Source: Flavobacterium humidisoli
Lineage (GTDB): Bacteria > Bacteroidota > Bacteroidia > Flavobacteriales > Flavobacteriaceae
Direction of reading: 5' to 3'
Assembly: GCF_023272795.1 (NCBI RefSeq)
Contig: NZ_CP096829.1
Location: forward strand, 992,001 to 1,056,000
Length of the DNA stretch: 64,000 nucleotides
The notes under the pieces were generated by a model. It was not told the origin of the DNA. It ran no database searches and was given only the letters and a program-made list of their open reading frames with translations. This document shows positions 1-9,078 of the stretch, piece after piece. The position numbers and the translations under genes are program-made. The stretch's first letter is position 1, and every line of letters starts with the position of its first letter.

Positions 1-1
1 T

Positions 2-376
2 TTGGCAGATGAGGGAATGAATATTTTGTTTGTCCCATTTTTAACAGATACTCAAAACGGATATACTCGCGTAAAACATTGCTCGCAGGCACGCGCCATC
101 GAAAATGAGTGTTATGTAGCCATAGCAGGTTGCGTTGGAAATCTTCCGAAAGTGAATAATATGGATATTCAATATGCGCAGTCTTCTGTATTCACACCAT
201 CTGATTTTGCTTTTCCGAGTAACGGAATCAAAGCAGAAGCTACTCCAAACACAGAAATGACATTAATTGTAGATGTTGATTTAAACTTACTGAAAGAACT
301 TCATGAACATGGAAGCGTAAAAACATTAAAAGACAGAAGATCCGATCTTTATGAAATTAAAAAATTGAATTCATGA
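2..376 (+). CDS. Carbon-nitrogen hydrolase (nitrilase superfamily), C-terminal part
   Basis: This is the 3' end of a gene whose start lies left of the window. The 124 residues match the C-terminal part of nitrilase-fold amidohydrolases, with the conserved stretch HCSQARAIENECYVAIAG and a late DRRSDLYE end. In Bacteroidota this exact C-terminus usually belongs to a protein that carries a GNAT acetyltransferase domain in front of the hydrolase; that front part is not visible here. The catalytic Cys and Lys would lie upstream of the window, so activity cannot be judged. The stop overlaps the next start as ATGA, so the two genes are probably cotranscribed. Confidence 0.8.
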   Translation: MADEGMNILFVPFLTDTQNGYTRVKHCSQARAIENECYVAIAGCVGNLPKVNNMDIQYAQSSVFTPSDFAFPSNGIKAEATPNTEMTLIVDVDLNLLKELHEHGSVKTLKDRRSDLYEIKKLNS

Positions 377-720
377 AAACATGCCTCGAATGCTCAGCCA
401 AAATTTTCGGCAGAGAAGACAAGAAATTCTGCTCAGACAGTTGTCGAAATGCCTACAATAACAAAATAAATAAAGATAGTACGAATTTCATGCGAAATAT
501 AAACAACAAGTTACGCAAAAATTACCGTATTTTGGCAGAGTTAAATGTAGACGGAAAATCGAAAGCTTCGAGAGATAAATTACTAACAAAAGGCTTTGAT
601 TTTGAGTTCTTTACAAACATTTTACAGACCAAGACAGGAAATACATATTATTTCTTGTACGATCAAGGCTATCGTTCCTTGGACAATGATTATTTTATGC
701 TTGTTAAAAAAGAAATATAG
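373..720 (+). CDS. Small zinc-ribbon hypothetical protein
   Basis: The 115-residue product begins with CLECSAKIFGREDKKFCSDSC, a Cys4 pattern (C4, C7, then C-x3-C) expected to bind one zinc ion. The rest is basic and probably helical with no catalytic motif that I recognise. Similar short zinc-ribbon proteins are common in flavobacteria. The start codon overlaps the stop of the hydrolase upstream, and the M28 peptidase starts 15 bases after its stop, so it sits inside an operon. Function is unknown; DNA or RNA binding is only an inference from the ribbon. Confidence 0.75.
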   Translation: MKTCLECSAKIFGREDKKFCSDSCRNAYNNKINKDSTNFMRNINNKLRKNYRILAELNVDGKSKASRDKLLTKGFDFEFFTNILQTKTGNTYYFLYDQGYRSLDNDYFMLVKKEI

Positions 721-735
721 TTAGTTTTTATTACC

Positions 736-3129
736 ATGAGAAAAAACCCCACCTCAATTCTAGCCATAGTCTGCGTTTTAGCCTTACTTGGCATTATATA
801 CGCCACGATGATGCCGCAAGGAATCTCTAAAGATGATGAAGCTCTTGCTGAATTCTCGACTGAAAGAGCCTTAAATCAGGTCGAGATTATTGCACAGAAA
901 CCGCACTATGTAGGGTCAACCAATCACGAACTTGTTGCCAACTATTTAAAGCTCGAATTAAACCGAATTGGTCTAGAAACGAGTATCCAAGAAGGTTTTA
1001 CTCTAAATGATAAAGGTCTTTTGGTAAAGTCAAAAAATATTTTGGCTCGAATTAAAGGAACTAACAATACAAAAGCGCTTTTACTTCTTTCTCATTATGA
1101 TAGTGCACCGCACTCGTTCTCAAAAGGCGCAAGCGACGATGCTTCTGGAGTCGCTACCATTTTAGAAGGTGTTCGTGCCTTTTTGTACTCAAAACATCCT
1201 CAAAAAAACGATATTATCATATTATTCTCTGATGCAGAAGAATTGGGATTAAACGGCGCTGCTTTATTCGTAAACAAACATCCTTGGGCAAAAGACGTTG
1301 GTTTGGTTTTAAACTTTGAAGCAAGAGGAACTTCTGGACCAAGCTACATGCTGATGGAAACCAATAAAGGAAACGAAGCTCTGATTAAGGAATTTACTAA
1401 AGCAAAACCTTCCCATCCCGTTTCAAATTCGTTGATGTACAGTATTTACAAAATGCTTCCTAACGATACTGATTTAACTGTTTTTAGAGAACAAGGAAAT
1501 ATTCAAGGTTTTAATTTTGCATTTATCGATGGGCATTTTAACTATCATACGCAACAAGATGATGTTCAGCATCTAAACAAAAACACATTAGCACATCAAG
1601 GCACTTACATTATGCCTTTGCTGAAATACTTCTCTAATATTGATTTAAACCAAACCGAGTCTACCGAAGACGATGTTTATTTCAACGCTCCTTTTACTTT
1701 CATCAGTTATCCGTTTACTTGGGTAATGCCAATGACACTTATTGCTTTTGGCTTATTGGTTATTTTTATTTTCGTTGGAAAAGTAAAACGAATCATTACT
1801 TTCACAGAAATTTTCAAAGGTTTTGTTCCACTTCTTGGATCCATTATAATTGCAGGATTGGTAACGTTTTTAGGATGGAAGCTTGTTCTTGAAATCTACC
1901 CGCAGTATTCTGATCTTTTAAACGGATTTACTTATAACGGACATGCTTACATTGGCGCTTTTGTTATGTTAAGCATTGCAATCTGTTTTGCTTTTTACCA
2001 TCATTTTTCTGAGGCAAAAACAACTATGAACCATTTTGTAGCGCCCTTACTGATTTGGATCATCATCAATGCCTTTTTAGCGAATAGCTTAACAGGTGCC
2101 GGTTTCTTAATTATTCCAGTTTATTTCGGAATATTATTATTCGGAATCTTTGTCTTTACACAACATTACAGTTTAGGAATGAATTTAATATTTTCTATTC
2201 CTGCCCTAGCCATTGTTGCGCCTTTCATTGTAATGTTCCCAGTTGGTTTAGGTCTTAAAATATTATATGGAAGTGCCATTCTAACCGTTCTCTTGTTCGG
2301 ATTGTTACTTCCGATATTTGGAGCATTTGCAAAAAAAGGAGCTTGGATCGTTGTTTTCTTCCTTTCTTCTATCGCATTTTTCATTTCTGCGGGATACAAT
2401 TCTGGTTACGAACATGGCAAAGCAAAATCGAATAGTTTATTATATGTTTACAATGCCGACAACAATTCGGCTGTTTGGACAACATATGATACTAATTTGG
2501 ACGAATGGACTAAATCTTATTTAGGCGAAAACAATCAAAAAGCAGTTGGATTAAATACGCTTCCACTGGCAAGCAAATACAATACAACGTTTACTTATAG
2601 CGCTATTGCTCCAGTTGTTGAAGTTCCGAAACCAACCATTCAGTTTTTAAGAGACAGTGTAATTGGAAATAATAGATATCTAAAAATCAAAATTACTCCA
2701 AACAGAAAAGTAAACCGTTACGACATTTATGCTAATCCGAAAATGACGTTCTTTAACTTTAAAGCAAACGGAGTGGCAACTTCTGGCGAAAAAGGAAATC
2801 GTCTGCAAAGAGAAGACAGCAAAATTTTATGCTATTATGTTGTAGGGAATGAACCCCTTGAAATGGAATTCTACATCAATAAATCATCCATTTTTGATAT
2901 GGATTTAATCGAAAGTTCATTCGATTTAATGAGCAATCCGCTATTGAATGTTAAACCAAGAAATGATTGGATGATGCCAACGCCATTTGTTTTAAATGAC
3001 GCCATTTTAATACAGCAGAAAATCAAAAGATATGTGCCGCCAGTAAAACCTATTGAGCCTGTTGTGCCAATAGATAGTTTGGCGGTAAGTAAAGATACTT
3101 TGAAACCGGCAGTTGTTAAACCAGAATAA
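736..3129 (+). CDS. M28 family zinc metallopeptidase with C-terminal membrane domain
   Basis: The 797-residue protein starts with a membrane anchor (residues 8-26) followed by an M28 aminopeptidase-type domain. The metal and catalytic residues are visible as HYD at 120-122, the DD of GASDDASG at 134-135, the EE of SDAEEL at 168-169, E195 and H271 in YHTQQDD. From about residue 330 to 560 there are some eight hydrophobic segments, then a beta-rich extracytoplasmic tail ending in a Pro/Val/Lys-rich stretch. This layout matches the membrane-bound M28 peptidases found in Bacteroidota and in yeast vacuoles. It probably trims peptides on the periplasmic side. The natural substrate is not known. Confidence 0.88.
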   Translation: MRKNPTSILAIVCVLALLGIIYATMMPQGISKDDEALAEFSTERALNQVEIIAQKPHYVGSTNHELVANYLKLELNRIGLETSIQEGFTLNDKGLLVKSKNILARIKGTNNTKALLLLSHYDSAPHSFSKGASDDASGVATILEGVRAFLYSKHPQKNDIIILFSDAEELGLNGAALFVNKHPWAKDVGLVLNFEARGTSGPSYMLMETNKGNEALIKEFTKAKPSHPVSNSLMYSIYKMLPNDTDLTVFREQGNIQGFNFAFIDGHFNYHTQQDDVQHLNKNTLAHQGTYIMPLLKYFSNIDLNQTESTEDDVYFNAPFTFISYPFTWVMPMTLIAFGLLVIFIFVGKVKRIITFTEIFKGFVPLLGSIIIAGLVTFLGWKLVLEIYPQYSDLLNGFTYNGHAYIGAFVMLSIAICFAFYHHFSEAKTTMNHFVAPLLIWIIINAFLANSLTGAGFLIIPVYFGILLFGIFVFTQHYSLGMNLIFSIPALAIVAPFIVMFPVGLGLKILYGSAILTVLLFGLLLPIFGAFAKKGAWIVVFFLSSIAFFISAGYNSGYEHGKAKSNSLLYVYNADNNSAVWTTYDTNLDEWTKSYLGENNQKAVGLNTLPLASKYNTTFTYSAIAPVVEVPKPTIQFLRDSVIGNNRYLKIKITPNRKVNRYDIYANPKMTFFNFKANGVATSGEKGNRLQREDSKILCYYVVGNEPLEMEFYINKSSIFDMDLIESSFDLMSNPLLNVKPRNDWMMPTPFVLNDAILIQQKIKRYVPPVKPIEPVVPIDSLAVSKDTLKPAVVKPE

Positions 3130-3159
3130 GAAAATTGTTCTAACCCTTAATCATTTAAA

Positions 3160-4029
3160 ATGAAAAAAAACTTCTCGTTATTTTTAATTTTTAGTGGCTT
3201 TTTAGCACTACACGCACAAACCGTTGAAGAAAAAATTGCCACAAAAGCATGCGAGTGTTTAGAAAAAAGTTCAAAAATTACTGAAGATGTTTATAGAGAT
3301 TGTCTAACTAAACCAATGAGCGAACTGATCTTGACAGATAAAGATCCTAAAGTTAGAGAATCAATAAATACAGTGGAAGGCATTCAGAGTATGATTCTGA
3401 AAGTTCAAGGTGTTATTTCAAAAAAATGTCCAAATCTGGTTCCAGAATTAATGGAAAACAAAGACGATGTTTTTTATGGCAAATCAAAAAACCAAAACGC
3501 GCAGAATTCTTATGTAATTGCTAAAGATTTTATGCGCCAGAGCAACTATAAAATGGCTATTGAAAGTTTTCAGCTGGCTTTAAAAGAAGATCCAAATTTT
3601 GTTCTTGCTCTTGATGATATGGCGGTTTCTTACAGACAATTAAACGATTATGATAATGCCATTAAATATTACAAAAAATCGCTCGAAATTTATCAAGAAG
3701 GAAATTTTGCCTTGATGAATATTGGTGTTGCCTATACTTTTAAATCTGATTATAAAACCGCGATAAGTTATTATGAAAAACTAATTCAATATCATCCAGA
3801 CAATGCTGAAGGCTACTTTGGAGCTGGAAAAAACTATTTCATACTAAAAGATGATGAAAAAGCATTGGATAATCTTTTTTTGGCCCATATAATTTATACC
3901 AATGAAAATTCAGAATATGCAAAAGATTCTGAACAGCTTATTGGTGCTCTTTATCAGAAAATGAAATCGGAAAACAAAGAGGATTTATTCAAAAAAATTG
4001 CGGAGAAAAACAATATTAAATTAGAATAA
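3160..4029 (+). CDS. Exported TPR repeat protein
   Basis: A signal peptide (residues 1-19, ending LHAQ) is followed by a Cys-containing N-terminal region (ACECLEKSS... DCLTKP) and then three to four TPR units between about residues 120 and 270, with repeats of the type A-x3-Y-x2-A-L/I-x-Y-Y. TPR proteins bind other proteins, and the signal peptide places this one in the periplasm or at the outer membrane. It follows the M28 peptidase by 30 bases and a strong terminator lies just behind it, so it is likely the last gene of that operon. No partner can be named. Confidence 0.8.
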   Translation: MKKNFSLFLIFSGFLALHAQTVEEKIATKACECLEKSSKITEDVYRDCLTKPMSELILTDKDPKVRESINTVEGIQSMILKVQGVISKKCPNLVPELMENKDDVFYGKSKNQNAQNSYVIAKDFMRQSNYKMAIESFQLALKEDPNFVLALDDMAVSYRQLNDYDNAIKYYKKSLEIYQEGNFALMNIGVAYTFKSDYKTAISYYEKLIQYHPDNAEGYFGAGKNYFILKDDEKALDNLFLAHIIYTNENSEYAKDSEQLIGALYQKMKSENKEDLFKKIAEKNNIKLE

Positions 4030-4038
4030 AACTTAAAT

Positions 4039-4077
4039 AAAAAAGGCAGACTTATAATTCTAAAGTCTGCCTTTTTT
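4039..4077. terminator. Bidirectional intrinsic terminator
   Basis: A perfect 15-bp stem (AAAAAAGGCAGACTT at 4039-4053 and its complement at 4063-4077) with a 9-base loop ends in a T run on both strands. It sits between the converging TPR and rhodanese genes and can serve both. Confidence 0.9.
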
Positions 4078-4082
4078 CAGTT

Positions 4083-4478
4083 TTAACAAGCGCATTCTAT
4101 TTTCAATCCCTGCTTTTCGCCTTTTATGCCTTCGGTTGCATATCCGTCAATCTTCCACCATTCCAAACCGCCAATTAGTTCTTTTACTTTAAAACCTAAT
4201 TTCGTCATATTCAGAGCTCCTTTTGTAGATGCGTTACAGCCAATTCCAGTGCAATACGTCACATACAAAACATCTCTATCCAAATGCTTAGTGGTTTCTA
4301 AATTCATTTCGCGGTGCGGAATATTAACTGCAGTCGGAATATGTTCTTCATCGTATCCAAAAGCTCTTCTGGCATCAATTACTATAATTTTTTCTCCATT
4401 GTTTAAAGCTTCAAATAAATCTGAAGGATCCATTTCAAAAGCTAATTTGTTTTCATAATGTTTAATTTGTTCTTCCAT
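4083..4478 (-). CDS. Single-domain rhodanese-like protein
   Basis: The 131-residue protein is one rhodanese domain with the active-site loop CTGIGC (Cys76 as likely sulfur carrier) and the leading VIDARRAFGYDEEHIPTAVNIP stretch typical of the fold. It also ends in Cys-rich IECAC. Rhodaneses move sulfane sulfur between donors and acceptors. It lacks a signal peptide, so it acts in the cytoplasm. It is divergent from the LysR regulator 147 bases away, which is a common arrangement for a regulator and its target, although control is only an inference. Confidence 0.85.
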   Translation of the reverse strand: MEEQIKHYENKLAFEMDPSDLFEALNNGEKIIVIDARRAFGYDEEHIPTAVNIPHREMNLETTKHLDRDVLYVTYCTGIGCNASTKGALNMTKLGFKVKELIGGLEWWKIDGYATEGIKGEKQGLKIECAC

Positions 4479-4625
4479 TTTGTTTTCGGTTTTGATGTTT
4501 TACTTTTCCAAAAGTAGCCGAAGATCAAACACCATAAAAACGAAAAGAATTCATCAACACCATTACTTTTTTTCATGCAAAAGCCAGTCTAAAATTTTGT
4601 TACTTTGCGTATTAATTCTTCAAAA

Positions 4626-5528
4626 ATGGAAATACGCCACTTAAAATTGATAAAAGCAATTGTCGAAGAAGGAAGCATCACAAAAGCGATCGACAAACTT
4701 CATTTGACACAATCGGCTTTGAGTCATCAGCTTAAAGAAGCTGAATATCAATTGGGAACAGCCATTTTTTTAAGAACAAATAAAAAGCTAGTCCTTACAA
4801 AAGCAGGCGAAAAGATCTACGAACTGGCCAATGAAATCCTGAACAAACTTGCCGAAGCCGAAACTCAAATCAAACAAATGGTCTTTGGCGAACAGGGCGA
4901 AATCAGAATCAGTACCGAATGTTTCTCAAGTTACCATTGGCTTCCTTCCGTTTTAAAGCAATTTCATCTTTTATACCCAAATGTCGAATTGAAAATAGTA
5001 GCCGAAGCAACTCATATCCCGTTGCAAAAACTTCTAGAAAACACGATTGATATTGCCATTGTAAGCGATCAGATCAAAGACAGCAATATAAAATATCAAG
5101 AGCTTTTTCAGGACGAGGTTGTAATGGTCGTTTCTGAAAATCATGCTTGGGCAGGTAAAAAATATGTCGTTGCAGAAGATTTCATCAGCGAACATTTTAT
5201 AATTCATTCGCTTCCGCTAGAAACGGTTACGATTCATCAGTTTCTTTTGGCTCCAGCCAAAGTAAACCCGAAGAAAATAACTCCAATGCCCTTGACAGAA
5301 GCTTCTCTAGAAATGGTAAAAGCCGATATGGGAGTCATGTCGATGGCAAAATGGGCATTTACGCCATATTTAAAAACCACTTCGCTTAAAGCCGTAAAAG
5401 TTGGAAAAAATGGTTTGAAAAGAAAACACTTCATTGCAACACGCGCTAATGAAAGTTATCCCGATTACTTTTATCATTTCATCAGCTTTTTGCAAAACGA
5501 AATCAACTTACAATGGAATATTCAATAA
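4626..5528 (+). CDS. LysR family transcriptional regulator
   Basis: The N-terminus MEIRHLKLIKAIVEEGSITKAIDKLHLTQSALSHQLKEAE is the winged helix-turn-helix of LysR proteins, followed by the two-lobed effector-binding domain (from about residue 90). I place the start at the ATG at 4626; an in-frame TTG seven codons upstream only adds residues that LysR proteins normally lack. The gene is divergent from the rhodanese gene, and its 3' end overlaps the GNAT gene by 16 bases, so the GNAT enzyme is translated from the same message. The effector is not evident. Confidence 0.9.
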   Translation: MEIRHLKLIKAIVEEGSITKAIDKLHLTQSALSHQLKEAEYQLGTAIFLRTNKKLVLTKAGEKIYELANEILNKLAEAETQIKQMVFGEQGEIRISTECFSSYHWLPSVLKQFHLLYPNVELKIVAEATHIPLQKLLENTIDIAIVSDQIKDSNIKYQELFQDEVVMVVSENHAWAGKKYVVAEDFISEHFIIHSLPLETVTIHQFLLAPAKVNPKKITPMPLTEASLEMVKADMGVMSMAKWAFTPYLKTTSLKAVKVGKNGLKRKHFIATRANESYPDYFYHFISFLQNEINLQWNIQ

Positions 5529-5968
5529 GAAACTGCGAAATTAGAGACTTGCCTAAACTATTGCTTTTAATTCAAAAACATGCCGAATTTGAAAAAGCAG
5601 AGTTTTCTCCTGTAGGAAAAGAAAAAGGTTTAAAAAATGCTTTATTTAGTCAAAATCCAAAACTATACTGTTTGGTTGTGGCTACAGAAGAAACTATTGT
5701 CGGTTATGCTTCTTATACTTTTGATTTTTCAACCTGGAATGCACAAAACTTTCTTTACATGGATTGTTTGTTTCTGGAAGAAGAAACGAGAGGTTTTGGT
5801 ATTGGCGAAATCTTAATCGAGAAATTAAAAGAAATCGGAAAGCACAACAATTGTGTCAACATACAATGGCAAACTCCAGAATTCAATACAAGAGCGATTA
5901 AATTTTACAACAGAATGGGCGCAAAAGGAAAAGATAAAGTACGTTTTACTTTAGACTTAAATCCATAA
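5513..5968 (+). CDS. GNAT family N-acetyltransferase
   Basis: The 151-residue protein matches small GNAT acetyltransferases. The acetyl-CoA pyrophosphate loop is recognisable around RGFGIGEILIEKLKE, preceded by the beta strand LYMDCLFLEEE. Substrates of this subgroup are small amines or polyamines; the WQTPEFNTRAIKFYNRMGA end is typical of diamine-acetyltransferase-like members. The start lies inside the end of the LysR gene. The overlap suggests translational coupling. Confidence 0.85.
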   Translation: MEYSIRNCEIRDLPKLLLLIQKHAEFEKAEFSPVGKEKGLKNALFSQNPKLYCLVVATEETIVGYASYTFDFSTWNAQNFLYMDCLFLEEETRGFGIGEILIEKLKEIGKHNNCVNIQWQTPEFNTRAIKFYNRMGAKGKDKVRFTLDLNP

Positions 5969-5980
5969 AAGCCCAAAAGA

Positions 5981-6020
5981 AAACCTCTGCAACTTTGTAC
6001 CTTTGCAACTTTGATACTTT
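5981..6020 (+). repeat. Word-reiterated intergenic repeat, single arm
   Basis: The short gap between the GNAT and epimerase genes contains a word of the type CAACTTTGTACCTTTG repeated with changes (GCAACTTTG, TACCTTTG, GCAACTTTG, ATACTTT). There is no reversed partner arm here. It belongs to the same style of intergenic repeat seen elsewhere in the window. Confidence 0.55.
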
Positions 6021-6026
6021 AAACAA

Positions 6027-6842
6027 ATGACAAAAATTAGCATACTTGGTTGCGGTTGGCTCGGACTTCCTTTAGCAAAAACATTAATTTCAAAAGGACA
6101 TTCCATAAACGGATCCACAACTTCAGAAAATAAACTTTCCATTTTAAAAGATGCAGGAATAAATTCATTTTTAGTAACTGTTGAAAGCGAAAGTGTTTCT
6201 GAAAATACCACATTTTTTTTAGCGGAAAGCGAAATATTAATCATAGACATTCCTCCAAAATTAAGAACAGTTGATCCTAATTCTGAGAAGAAGGCCTTTG
6301 TAGAAAAAATCAAGAATTTGATTCCGTTTATAGCAAAATCAACAGTTAAGAAAGTCCTTTTTGTAAGTTCAACATCGGTTTATGGAGATGATAATGGTTT
6401 GGTAACAGAAGAAAGGAGTCCAAATCCAGATACTGAAAGTGGCAAACAGTTAGTTTTAGCTGAAAAGCTTCTTCAAGACAATCAAAACTTCGACACTACA
6501 ATTCTGCGTTTCGGCGGATTAATTGGTGAAGATCGTCATCCTATAAAGTTTTTAGCTGGAAAAGAAAACCTAGATAATCCTGATGCTCCAATCAATTTAA
6601 TTCATCAAAACGATTGTATTGGCATTATTGACGAAATCATAAATCAATCCAAATGGAATGAAGTTTTTAATGCCGTTGCTCCTTTTCATCCAACAAGAGA
6701 AGACTATTATACTCAAAAAGCTGTAGAAATGAATTTGCCAGAACCAAAATTCGGTTCCGAAAAATCAAATATTAAAAAAGTGGTTTCTAGCGAAAAAATT
6801 GAAAACTATTTGAACTATAAATTCTGTTTAGATAATTATTAA
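6027..6842 (+). CDS. NAD(P)-dependent epimerase/dehydratase-like SDR protein
   Basis: The 271-residue protein begins with ISILGCGWLGLPLAKTL, a Rossmann GxGxxG loop, and has the short-chain dehydrogenase features SSTSVYGDD (Ser and Tyr of the extended SDR site) and an LRFGGLIGEDRHP stretch. It resembles the YeeZ-like nucleoside-diphosphate-sugar epimerase group. The usual active-site Lys of the YxxxK motif is not in the usual spacing after VYGDD, which is also common in that group. The substrate is unknown. No operon partner is clear. Confidence 0.78.
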   Translation: MTKISILGCGWLGLPLAKTLISKGHSINGSTTSENKLSILKDAGINSFLVTVESESVSENTTFFLAESEILIIDIPPKLRTVDPNSEKKAFVEKIKNLIPFIAKSTVKKVLFVSSTSVYGDDNGLVTEERSPNPDTESGKQLVLAEKLLQDNQNFDTTILRFGGLIGEDRHPIKFLAGKENLDNPDAPINLIHQNDCIGIIDEIINQSKWNEVFNAVAPFHPTREDYYTQKAVEMNLPEPKFGSEKSNIKKVVSSEKIENYLNYKFCLDNY

Positions 6843-6967
6843 ACTGGCTATCAGGCTGTAAAAGTTAAAATCATTATTTAATCTTAAAGTGATATAAATA
6901 CATCTTATTGAGGCTATTAAAAACACATCCATAAAACATTTTTGCAAAAAATTTTAAAGCGAAAATT

Positions 6968-7543
6968 ATGTCAATGGAACACAAATCATTTTTGTTTAAT
7001 ACATCAGCCTTCACAAAAGAATTATCAGAAATCATTCTTACTGCCGGAGAAACAGATAACGAAAAATTGCTAATTTCTTTTATAAACCAAAATTTAAACG
7101 ATTTAAAGTCACCTTATTCAGGAGAAGAACTTACAGCTGAATGGATAGAAGAATTAGAAACCGAAGATATTCAAGAACTAGCAGATTTTGCAATGACAAA
7201 ATATTATAATCCTGATGAAGAATTAGGGTTATCTTATAGCTGGGAATTATTATTAGAATCATTTGATGAATTAGACCTTAAGTTCAATAATGAATATTAT
7301 ATACTGGGCAAATCATTAGACTCCGAAAACTTTACTCTAGACCCAGGCAGAATGGGACTTGGTTTTATTGACTCTCAGCAAATTTCTAGCATTCATAAAG
7401 AACTAATAAGTTTAAAACAAAACTTCACAAATATCTTCGAGACTGAGAGCTTAGACAAAGAAGTTATACAAGCTTATGAAGAATTAATTGAGATTTACGA
7501 AGAAGCCAAAGAATCAAATTGTGGACTATTAATGACTTTTTGA
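6968..7543 (+). CDS. Hypothetical acidic protein
   Basis: This 191-residue soluble protein is rich in Glu and Asp and shows no signal peptide, membrane segment or motif I recognise. Two possible ATG starts lie two codons apart (6968 and 6974). It stands alone, with 125 bases before it and 181 after, which suggests its own promoter. Its low complexity in acidic helices would fit a small binding or immunity-type protein, but that is a guess. Confidence 0.6.
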   Translation: MSMEHKSFLFNTSAFTKELSEIILTAGETDNEKLLISFINQNLNDLKSPYSGEELTAEWIEELETEDIQELADFAMTKYYNPDEELGLSYSWELLLESFDELDLKFNNEYYILGKSLDSENFTLDPGRMGLGFIDSQQISSIHKELISLKQNFTNIFETESLDKEVIQAYEELIEIYEEAKESNCGLLMTF

Positions 7544-7670
7544 TTATTTAAGTTTTTAGACTTAGCAACATCTGGGATATATTATTTTCGCAAGTCTGCG
7601 ACTTCGCTCAGGGCGATAATAGTTTAAAGTATTATACAAAAACTTAAATTACTTACATGATTTAAAAAAA

Positions 7671-7700
7671 CTTTGCGAACTTTGCGATGGACCTTTGCTT
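7671..7700. repeat. Short reiterated word upstream of ogt
   Basis: The words CTTTGCGAA and CTTTGCGAT, followed by CCTTTGCTT, are repeated head to tail. Just upstream, at 7588-7615, the sequence GCAAGTCTGCGACTTCGC forms a small hairpin. The 7544-7724 gap shows no coding potential. Confidence 0.45.
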
Positions 7701-7724
7701 CTTTAGGGTTAAAATACAAAAATC

Positions 7725-8201
7725 ATGGAAACAGTTTTCATCAATTCGCCTCTCGGAATCACCAAAATCATTGGAGATGAAAACGGTATTTCGGTAATTT
7801 CTGTTTCTGATGTTGGAACAAATGAAGCTTCTAAGGAAATTCCAAAGGTTTTACAAGAAGCAGTTTCGCAATTAAATGAATATTTTACAGGTAAAAGAAC
7901 CGATTTTGATCTTAAACTAAATCCGCAAGGAACCGAATTTCAGCAGAAAGTCTGGAAATCTCTTTTAGAAATTCCCTACGGAAAAACGGTTAGTTATATG
8001 GATCAGACCAAAAAACTGGGCGATGTAAAAGCAATTCGTGCTGTAGCATCGGCAAATGGTAAAAATCCGCTTTGGATTGTGGTTCCCTGTCACCGCGTTA
8101 TTGGCACAAACGGGTCTTTAACTGGATATGCCGGCGGATTGTCACGCAAAAAATGGCTTTTGGAACATGAAAGCCCTTCTCAACAGCAAAGCTTGTTTTA
8201 G
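7725..8201 (+). CDS. ogt: Methylated-DNA--protein-cysteine methyltransferase
   Basis: The 158-residue protein has the suicide-repair site IVVPCHRVIG with Cys122 as methyl acceptor, the Asn-containing VASANGKNP region and the C-terminal GYAGGLSRKKWLLEHE. It removes alkyl groups from O6-alkylguanine in DNA. Length and layout match the Ogt/MGMT family without a fused Ada domain. The next two genes on the same strand also look like nucleic acid repair enzymes, which suggests a small repair neighbourhood. Confidence 0.95.
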   Translation: METVFINSPLGITKIIGDENGISVISVSDVGTNEASKEIPKVLQEAVSQLNEYFTGKRTDFDLKLNPQGTEFQQKVWKSLLEIPYGKTVSYMDQTKKLGDVKAIRAVASANGKNPLWIVVPCHRVIGTNGSLTGYAGGLSRKKWLLEHESPSQQQSLF

Positions 8202-8252
8202 CGTTTTTTTATCGTAAGAATTTTACGCATATTTGTAAAAGTTTCAATATTA

Positions 8253-8283
8253 AAATCTAAAAATCTAACCATCTAATATCTAA
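8253..8283. repeat. Word-reiterated repeat, single arm
   Basis: The word AAATCTAA or ATCTAACC is reiterated (AAAATCTAAAAATCTAACC, then ATCTAATATCTAA) just before the exonuclease start. No reversed partner is present in the gap. Confidence 0.5.
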
Positions 8284-8295
8284 GGAGTCTGGAAA

Positions 8296-9009
8296 ATGAT
8301 TGAAAAAATAAACCTCAATAACATTTTATTTCTTGATATAGAAACTGTTCCTGAAGAAGAAAATTTCAATTCGCTTGACGCGGAAATGCAATCGCTTTGG
8401 GATTTAAAAACACAATATCAACGAAAAGACGAATTCTCTCCAGAAGAATTTTACGAACGAGCCGGAATTTGGGCCGAGTTCGGAAAGATAATCTGTATTT
8501 CGGTTGGCTTTTTTACCATCAAAGGAGATGTTCGAAATTTTAGAGTAACTTCTTTTTTTGGTGAAGAAAAGAAAATCTTAAAAGATTTTTCGAATCTGAT
8601 CAACAATCACTTTAATCAGCCTCAGCATTTGATGTGTGGACATAATTCAAAAGAATTTGATATTCCGTTTATTGCCCGAAGAATGATCATCAATCAAATG
8701 CCAATTCCCGACAAATTGAATTTGTTCGGTAAAAAACCTTGGGAAATTCCGCATCTGGATACTCTCGAATTATGGAAATTTGGCGATTATAAGCATTTTA
8801 CTTCTTTAAAATTGCTAACCAAGATTCTGGGAGTTCCATCGCCAAAAGGCGATATTGACGGAAGCCAAGTTGCTCACGTCTATTACGTAGAAAAAGACAT
8901 TGATCGAATTATTACATATTGCGAAAAAGATACCATTGCTGTTGCGCAGATATTTCTTCGCTTACGTCGAGAAGATTTACTGATTGAGGATGAGATTATT
9001 CATGTGTGA
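8296..9009 (+). CDS. PolB-associated-type 3'-5' exonuclease
   Basis: The 237-residue protein has the DEDD exonuclease motifs: Exo I FLDIETVPEE, Exo II GHNSKEFDIPFIARR and Exo III YCEKDTIAVAQIFLR. It matches the predicted exonuclease family related to the proofreading domain of PolB, which occurs as a stand-alone protein in bacteria. It would degrade single-stranded DNA 3' to 5' with two metal ions. It sits between ogt and a QxQ winged-helix protein, which fits a DNA repair role, though no pathway is proven. Confidence 0.88.
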   Translation: MIEKINLNNILFLDIETVPEEENFNSLDAEMQSLWDLKTQYQRKDEFSPEEFYERAGIWAEFGKIICISVGFFTIKGDVRNFRVTSFFGEEKKILKDFSNLINNHFNQPQHLMCGHNSKEFDIPFIARRMIINQMPIPDKLNLFGKKPWEIPHLDTLELWKFGDYKHFTSLKLLTKILGVPSPKGDIDGSQVAHVYYVEKDIDRIITYCEKDTIAVAQIFLRLRREDLLIEDEIIHV

Positions 9010-9017
9010 TTTTTTTA

Positions 9018-9054
9018 GGCACAAAGACTCAAAGTAGCATAGATGCAACGGTTT
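9018..9054. repeat. Intergenic repeat fragment
   Basis: The sequence GGCACAAAGACTCAAAG resembles the arms of the larger GGCNC(T)AAGACACAAAG elements found near 14.4 and 17.7 kb, here as a single short arm. Confidence 0.4.
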
Positions 9055-9078
9055 GAAATTAAAATTTTATTTTTTTAA